The notes beneath the pieces are model-generated. The model saw only the letters and a program-made list of their open reading frames with translations. It was not told the origin of the DNA and made no database searches. This document shows, in pieces, positions 4,698-7,361 of a DNA stretch of 7,361 nucleotides. Made by a program: the position numbers and the translations under genes. How positions within the stretch are numbered: position 1 is the stretch's first letter; the number at the start of each line of letters is the position of its first letter. This DNA is from Candidatus Woesearchaeota archaeon. Its GTDB lineage: Archaea; Nanobdellota; Nanobdellia; SCGC-AAA011-G17; JACPNG01. The stretch is from positions 1 through 7,361 of the forward strand of contig JAGVXQ010000033.1 of NCBI GenBank assembly GCA_018303705.1, read 5' to 3'.

Positions 4698-6251
4698 CTA
4701 ATAATCCTCCAGGCTAATCTGCCCCTTCCGCTTTCCCGGGACAACCTCTTTGATTTCGCCGTCAACCTGTTTCTTGATGTTAAGGGCGATATTCTTCCCA
4801 AGCAGCTGAGTAAGCTTCGTTATGTCAGCCTTACGGACAGCAGCCAGATCCTTCAATCCGTTGGAATACAGTTTTCGCGCCCTTATGCGCCCGATGTTCT
4901 CAAGACGGACAAGAGGCAGCAATTCTTCCTGCACCCCATACCTCAAGCGGAAGCGAAGCTTTAGAATCTCCTTAAGCATTGCAGGGTAATGCTGGAACCT
5001 CACAAGCTCGCTCATGGAGTACAGCAGCCAGTCAGCAACGTCCATCTTGGCATTCAGCTCCCCTGGCCTTATGTTGTACGTCTCCAGAAGGTAATCCTCA
5101 CCTTTCTCATGTATCCATTCATCAAACATGATGGATGTTTTCACAGAATCCATGTATTCCTCGTATTCAGGGTCGTACATGGAAGGCTCCTCTTCAAAGA
5201 GGGAATTGCCGTAGCGGAGAAGATACTCCTGGATCTTGTCAAAATCCTTTGTCCGTGCACGCAATAATGGCCTGAGCTCAAGCGTCCTGGAAATGACGTG
5301 AAGCAGCGCAAACAATTCAATCTTCTTGGAAGACGCCTCCTGCAGCCTGGAAAGCATGAAATGCGCAGTGTAAGGGTCTATGTACAGCTCAGACACCCTT
5401 TTTCCGAGCGCAGTCGGCTGGTACTTTGCATCATCAAGGGAATCCGCAGATTGGAAATCATCTGAAGGCCCCATGATGAATTCCCATTCCTCAAGCAAGG
5501 AAAGCATTTTGTCTATGATGCCCTCAAGCTTTTCCATGTCCTTATACTGGTGCGCCCAGAAGGTTTTCCCGAAAAAAGACACTGCCTGCTCGTGCGTAGA
5601 GACAAAGCCTGAAGAGATAAGCGACAATAAGTAAGTCCTTAAAACAGGCTCAACAGCCAGCTTTGAGAAAATATCCTCAGGCAGCCCTTTGAGATAGCGC
5701 TCTGTAATCTTCTCTTTCTCTACAGGCGTTGCTGCTATACAAAGGGCCTGGCCTTCATTGTCAAAAGACGGCCTTCCTGCCCTGCCGAACATCTGGTGGA
5801 CCTCGAGGATCGGTATCCATGCCAATCCATGCTGGCTGTACCTGTGCAGGTCACGGACAATGACGCGGTAAGCCGGCAGATCCAGGCCGAATGCAAGCGT
5901 AGGAGTTGCGCATATGATTTTAATAGAACCCTTGCGAAAATGCTCCTCGACAAGCGATTTCTGCTTGTGAGCCAATCCTGCATGATGGAACGCAATTCCC
6001 TTTTTCAGGCATAAAGCCAAGCGTTCGCACTGCTTTGTCGGCCTTGAGACAGCCTTCCCAGCCTCTTCAGCCAGCTTGTCCAGCTCATTATTTTCTTCCT
6101 TTATTTTTTTGCTTATGTCCTCGGCAACCTTCTCTGCGCTCCTCTTTGTATTCACAAAAACAAGCGCCTGCTTTCCAAGAGCCAATGTGTCCATCACAAT
6201 GTTCATGGAAGGGTCGCTGGCAATTTCTGTAATTTTAAGCGTTTTAGGCAT
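4698..6251 (-). CDS. Hel308/Ski2-like helicase, C-terminal half only (RecA2 to HhH; no RecA1)
   Basis: The protein has 517 residues. It begins where a Hel308 protein would enter its second RecA domain: QALVFVNTKRSAE (motif IV, 28-40), CATPTLAFGLDLP (motif V, 114-126), QMFGRAGRP (motif VI, 153-161). Then follow a winged-helix region (about 180-290), a helical ratchet-type domain (about 290-440) and a helix-hairpin-helix segment (about 446-495). It ends in QISLEDY, which resembles a PCNA-interacting (PIP) motif. Hel308 enzymes act at stalled forks and in recombination; full-length ones are about 700 residues. Walker A and DEAH are absent, so this chain alone cannot hydrolyse ATP. The cut falls at the inter-domain linker, and the ATG has its own TATA box at the usual spacing, with the end of an unrelated gene just 78 bases upstream. 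Either the enzyme is split with RecA1 encoded elsewhere, or the 5' half was lost by rearrangement. The reading frame is otherwise intact. Confidence 0.85.
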   Translation of the reverse strand: MPKTLKITEIASDPSMNIVMDTLALGKQALVFVNTKRSAEKVAEDISKKIKEENNELDKLAEEAGKAVSRPTKQCERLALCLKKGIAFHHAGLAHKQKSLVEEHFRKGSIKIICATPTLAFGLDLPAYRVIVRDLHRYSQHGLAWIPILEVHQMFGRAGRPSFDNEGQALCIAATPVEKEKITERYLKGLPEDIFSKLAVEPVLRTYLLSLISSGFVSTHEQAVSFFGKTFWAHQYKDMEKLEGIIDKMLSLLEEWEFIMGPSDDFQSADSLDDAKYQPTALGKRVSELYIDPYTAHFMLSRLQEASSKKIELFALLHVISRTLELRPLLRARTKDFDKIQEYLLRYGNSLFEEEPSMYDPEYEEYMDSVKTSIMFDEWIHEKGEDYLLETYNIRPGELNAKMDVADWLLYSMSELVRFQHYPAMLKEILKLRFRLRYGVQEELLPLVRLENIGRIRARKLYSNGLKDLAAVRKADITKLTQLLGKNIALNIKKQVDGEIKEVVPGKRKGQISLEDY

Positions 6252-6273
6252 GAAAGCGTAAAAAGAAAAACCG

Positions 6274-6281
6274 TATATAAG
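6274..6281 (-). promoter_or_regulatory. TATA box of the helicase-half gene
   Basis: On the minus strand this reads CTTATATA with its edge 23 nt before the ATG at 6251. A second, weaker TTTTATAAC lies further upstream (6292-6300). The box supports 6251 as a real start and not an internal ATG of a truncated gene. Confidence 0.62.
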
Positions 6282-6318
6282 CTTTGCGCCGTTATAAAAG
6301 CTGCAGAAGAGATCATTG

Positions 6319-6323
6319 AAAAA
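6319..6323 (-). terminator. T-run terminator candidate after the surface-protein gene
   Basis: A short T5 run on the minus strand starts about 7 nt after the TAG at 6330-6332. It lies upstream of the helicase promoter, so it would separate the two transcripts. No clear hairpin precedes it, so the call is weak. Confidence 0.22.
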
Positions 6324-6329
6324 GAATCT

Positions 6330-7361
6330 CTATGTCACTCTCACATTCCATATCTGCTCAGCTTCCTCTTTTCCGTCGCTTACAGTTACCTTGACCTTCT
6401 TCTGGCCAGGCTCGACAAAAGTGTGCTGGTTGGCTGCCTTGCCGTCATAGCTCTGCAAAAAGCCGAAGTTCCATGTGTATGCTAGCTTATCCATGTCCTT
6501 GTCATCCACAATGACCTCAAAAAGCACAGGCGCATTTCTAGGCACTTTTATGCTGGGATAAGCAGGTGAAAAATAAGTGATTTCAGGAGCCCTGTTCACG
6601 TGAGCGACAGTGAACAAGGCTGTTCTGCTGTCTTCAAGTGAGCCGTCTGTAACAGTAATGGTTGCATTGATGTCAAGGCTTCTGTCAGGATCAGTGGCTG
6701 CCAACTGAACCATTAAAGGCTCATTTTCGTCAGCGTAATAATGCCCTAATCTGCCCATTGAAGGCGCGCGATTTACATTGTTCACAACAACAACCACATC
6801 CCTTGTCTCGAACAGGAAGCCGTCTGAAGCTGTTATCGTTATTGTATGGTTCCCGGAATCTGAAAAAGATGTCGGGAACATCGGGCTGCCCTTCCAGCCT
6901 GAATAAGATAAGCTGACAGTGTCATTGTCAGGGTCGTAAGCAACAGGAGTAAATGCAACTGTGCTGTTTTCATCCACAACAACAGGTTCTATTGGCTCAA
7001 TTACCGGCGCCTGATTGACGTCCTCCACTGTAAATACGACATCCATCAATGAAGAGCTTCTTTTTCCGGTCGCCTCAAGCACAAATACAAAATCCTTCTT
7101 AAGCACGTGGTAGTTGGCGGCAATCCTGTCAGAAAGCGTTTCCTTCTGCACTGCGTTATACCCTGGAATCCATGTGAATTTGTTGCCTTCCACCTCAGCT
7201 CCTGCACTGCCGTTCAGTATGGAAAACGTGACAAAATCACCGTCAGGATCAGAAGCGTTCAGGAAAAAAGTAACGCGCTGGTCTTCCTTCAGCACAGCAG
7301 CGCCTATTGGCTCGAAGACAGGAGCCCTGTCATTGTCCAGTACAGTAACGCCAATCTTTCT
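6330..7361 (-). CDS. Surface protein with cadherin/Ig-like repeats and a C-terminal PKD-like domain (5' part beyond window)
   Basis: The frame is open from the right edge to TAG at 6330-6332, giving 343 residues; the true start lies outside. Counting from the edge, repeats begin at RAPVFEPIG (about 12), NQAP (116), NRAP (197) and NRAP (256). The first three have the D-P-D turn typical of calcium-binding cadherin-type or Ig-like modules (e.g. ASDPDGD, YDPDNDT, TDPDRS). The last module ends like a PKD domain (TWNFG, then HTFVEPGQKKVKVTVSDG). Such chains are secreted or displayed at the cell surface and serve in adhesion or as S-layer-associated stalks. The protein ends right after the PKD strand with no C-terminal membrane anchor or sorting tail, so any anchor must be N-terminal. 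The repeat starting at 197 is about 20 residues shorter than the one before it. The GTG at 7295 is an internal valine codon, not the start. Confidence 0.85.
   Translation of the reverse strand, partial: RKIGVTVLDNDRAPVFEPIGAAVLKEDQRVTFFLNASDPDGDFVTFSILNGSAGAEVEGNKFTWIPGYNAVQKETLSDRIAANYHVLKKDFVFVLEATGKRSSSLMDVVFTVEDVNQAPVIEPIEPVVVDENSTVAFTPVAYDPDNDTVSLSYSGWKGSPMFPTSFSDSGNHTITITASDGFLFETRDVVVVVNNVNRAPSMGRLGHYYADENEPLMVQLAATDPDRSLDINATITVTDGSLEDSRTALFTVAHVNRAPEITYFSPAYPSIKVPRNAPVLFEVIVDDKDMDKLAYTWNFGFLQSYDGKAANQHTFVEPGQKKVKVTVSDGKEEAEQIWNVRVT

Noticed and set aside
4650..4964. 104-codon open frame on the plus strand over the helicase 3' end.
   Set aside because: It is antisense to a well-supported gene with conserved domains and has no TATA box or family features.
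7293..7295. GTG as start of the surface-protein gene.
   Set aside because: The frame continues upstream to the window edge with repeat-like sequence (DNDRAPVFEPIG), so this is an internal valine.

Overview
The window looks like a piece of an archaeal chromosome. Four genes on the minus strand each have a TATA box (TTTATATA, CTTATATA or CTTATAAA) whose proximal edge lies 23-25 nt before the ATG. This is the spacing expected for leaderless archaeal transcripts. A Hel308/Ski2-like helicase fragment with a possible C-terminal PCNA-binding tail fits the same picture. The lineage cannot be fixed from this sequence. A small-genome (DPANN-type) archaeon is possible but is only a guess.

All recognisable genes run leftwards, and the window falls into two parts of different base composition. 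The right part (about 4400-7361) is roughly half G+C or more. It holds the 3' part of a large surface protein with cadherin/PKD-type repeats, a 517-residue protein that matches only the C-terminal half of a Hel308-like helicase (no RecA1 domain, no Walker A, no DEAH box), and an unlisted 52-residue single-span membrane protein. The left part (1 to about 4330) is clearly richer in A+T and reads as an accessory defence or mobile patch. It holds a full-length type I restriction R subunit without M or S partners nearby, a broken GNAT acetyltransferase gene 1 nt behind it, a palindrome-rich remnant that resembles the 3' end of an IS200/IS605-type tnpB element, and a two-gene operon at the left edge.

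The left-edge operon is the most interesting item. A ribbon-helix-helix-like protein (131 aa) overlaps by ATGA with a HEPN-like protein that carries an R-x4-H motif and is cut by the window edge. A 23-bp inverted repeat sits just upstream of the operon's TATA box. The arrangement is that of an autoregulated toxin-antitoxin module: DNA-binding antitoxin first, HEPN ribonuclease toxin second. Divergent from it is a second, plus-strand promoter whose predicted transcript begins with a stable stem-loop and has no long reading frame.

The roughly 575 bases between the RHH gene and the R-subunit gene (986-1561) are filled by two promoters, the inverted repeat, the stem-loop, the tnpB-like remnant and the GNAT pseudogene.
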